DNA of 64,000 bases, taken from contig NZ_CP043474.1 of NCBI RefSeq assembly GCF_008329645.1, positions 1,736,001 through 1,800,000 of the forward strand. Direction: 5' to 3'. Origin of the DNA: Mycolicibacterium grossiae (lineage in GTDB: Bacteria; Actinomycetota; Actinomycetes; Mycobacteriales; Mycobacteriaceae). Every line of letters starts with the position of its first letter. The stretch's first letter is position 1. Below the pieces are notes generated by a model. The model saw only the letters and a program-made list of their open reading frames with translations, was not told the DNA's origin and made no database searches. This document shows, piece by piece, positions 63,286-64,000 of this stretch. Position numbers and translations under genes: made by a program.

Positions 63286-64000
63286 TCAGTGTTCGTGGAA
63301 CACGCTGACCTGCCTGCCGGTGGCCTTGGCGGCGTACATGGCGACGTCGGCGTCGCGCAGCAGTTCTGCGGCGCCGCGGTCGTCGTGCGGGTCGGTGTCG
63401 ATGACGCCGATGCTGGCTCCGAGGCGCAACATGCCGCCGGTCAGCGTGATGGGTTCGGTGAGCACGCGGCGGATGCGCTCCACCAGCCGGTCGACTGCGC
63501 CGTCGCGCAGCTCGCCGATGAGCAGGGCCACGAACTCGTCGCCGGCGAGCCTGCCGACGATGTCGTCCTCGCGGACCGCGGTGCACAGCCGCCGCGCGAT
63601 CTCCTTCAGCACGACGTCGCCGACGTCGTGGCCGTGGGTGTCGTTGACGGTCTTGAGGTCGTCGATGTCGATGAACAGCACGGCGCGCAGCAGGCCGGCA
63701 TCACGGTGCAGCGCGTCGATGGTGGCCATGATGTGGGCGCGGTTGGGCAGGCCGGTGAGCGCGTCGTGCGCGGCCTGGAACGCGAGCCGGTCGGTGGCCT
63801 CTCGTTGGGCGGTGATGTCGGTGAACGACACCAGCGCCGGAGAGGTGTCGCGGGCGTCGGGGTGCAGCAGCTGGCAGCTCGCCGACACCCAGACCTTCCG
63901 TCCGTCGGGGCGGTCGAGGCCGAAGATGCGGTTGAGCGTGGGCAGACCGGTGGCGAAGGTCCGCGCCACCGGCCGCTGCGCGAGCTGCAGCAGACCGCCG
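63286..64000 (-). CDS. PAS-GGDEF diguanylate cyclase, C-terminal part
   Basis: The gene runs off the right edge; about 238 C-terminal residues are seen. A PAS-domain end (VWVSASCQLLHPDARDTSPALVSFTDITAQ) is followed by a complete GGDEF domain: HDALTGLPNRAHI, VLFIDIDDLKTVNDTHGHDVGD, and the active-site loop RLAGDEF, where the first Gly is Ala, a variation found in active cyclases. No EAL domain follows. It should make c-di-GMP from two GTP, controlled by the PAS sensor and whatever lies upstream. No inhibitory RxxD site is evident. Ends with VSVFHEH. Confidence 0.9.
   Translation of the reverse strand, partial: GGLLQLAQRPVARTFATGLPTLNRIFGLDRPDGRKVWVSASCQLLHPDARDTSPALVSFTDITAQREATDRLAFQAAHDALTGLPNRAHIMATIDALHRDAGLLRAVLFIDIDDLKTVNDTHGHDVGDVVLKEIARRLCTAVREDDIVGRLAGDEFVALLIGELRDGAVDRLVERIRRVLTEPITLTGGMLRLGASIGVIDTDPHDDRGAAELLRDADVAMYAAKATGRQVSVFHEH

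Noticed and set aside
63286..63969. Complete short GGDEF gene starting at GTG 63969
   Set aside because: The reading frame continues upstream to the window edge with PAS-like sequence (GLLQLAQRPVARTF), so the gene is truncated by the window rather than short.

Overview
The window comes from a high-GC actinobacterium, almost certainly a rapidly growing, non-tuberculous Mycobacterium (Mycolicibacterium type). The main evidence is a complete ESX-3 type VII secretion locus (22.0-36.6 kb). Its flanks match, from memory of gene order, the M. tuberculosis Rv0270-Rv0296c neighbourhood: fadD2, fadE6, an Rv0272c-like hydrolase, a TetR regulator, an Rv0281-like methyltransferase, ESX-3, an Rv0293c-like hydrolase, tam, stf0 and a sulfatase. 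No tRNA, rRNA, CRISPR array, insertion sequence or prophage was seen, and no gene-free stretch exceeds about 250 bases.

Layout. 0-5.2 kb: truncated NCS2 purine permease, small membrane protein, a sugar-isomerase-like TIM barrel divergent from a LacI regulator with a perfect 18-bp operator between them, an ArgP/LysG-type regulator, an NAD-binding SDR and a STAS protein. 5.4-8.5 kb: stand-alone LigD-type polymerase and acyl-CoA synthetase FadD2. 8.5-14.7 kb: an accessory block between fadD2 and fadE6 holding an SDR, formamidase with its zinc-ribbon partner, an (R)-amine-transaminase-like enzyme, an APC permease and a LysR regulator. It looks like an amine/amide uptake and catabolism unit. 14.7-22 kb: fused double acyl-CoA dehydrogenase FadE6, hydroxyacid dehydrogenase, hydrolase, TetR, MpaB-like protein and methyltransferase.

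22.0-36.6 kb: eccA3-eccB3-eccC3-pe5-ppe4-esxG-esxH-espG3-eccD3-mycP3-eccE3, one tightly packed operon behind two IdeR-like iron boxes. 36.6-41.5 kb: hydrolase, membrane glycosyltransferase, amidohydrolase and Tam. 41.5-46.6 kb: a minus-strand sulfur cassette (sulfatase, Stf0 sulfotransferase, CysD, CysNC) that makes PAPS and uses it. 46.7-55.6 kb: YchJ-like protein, NCS1 permease with a zinc-ribbon tail, two PAP2 phosphatases (one fused to a lipid kinase), an L,D-transpeptidase-like secreted protein, an NTF2-like protein, and a membrane-anchored Hsp70-like protein followed by two small exported proteins. 55.5-61.2 kb: five-gene oligopeptide/dipeptide ABC importer. 61.4-63.3 kb: a type II restriction-modification pair with an EcoRV-like nuclease and a cytosine-C5 methyltransferase. 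The window ends inside a PAS-GGDEF gene.

The least ordinary item is the EcoRV-type nuclease paired with a C5 (not N6-adenine) methyltransferase. Others worth attention are the LacI double operator, the EsxH variant lacking two reported zinc ligands, the self-contained sulfation cassette, and the Hsp70-like surface module.
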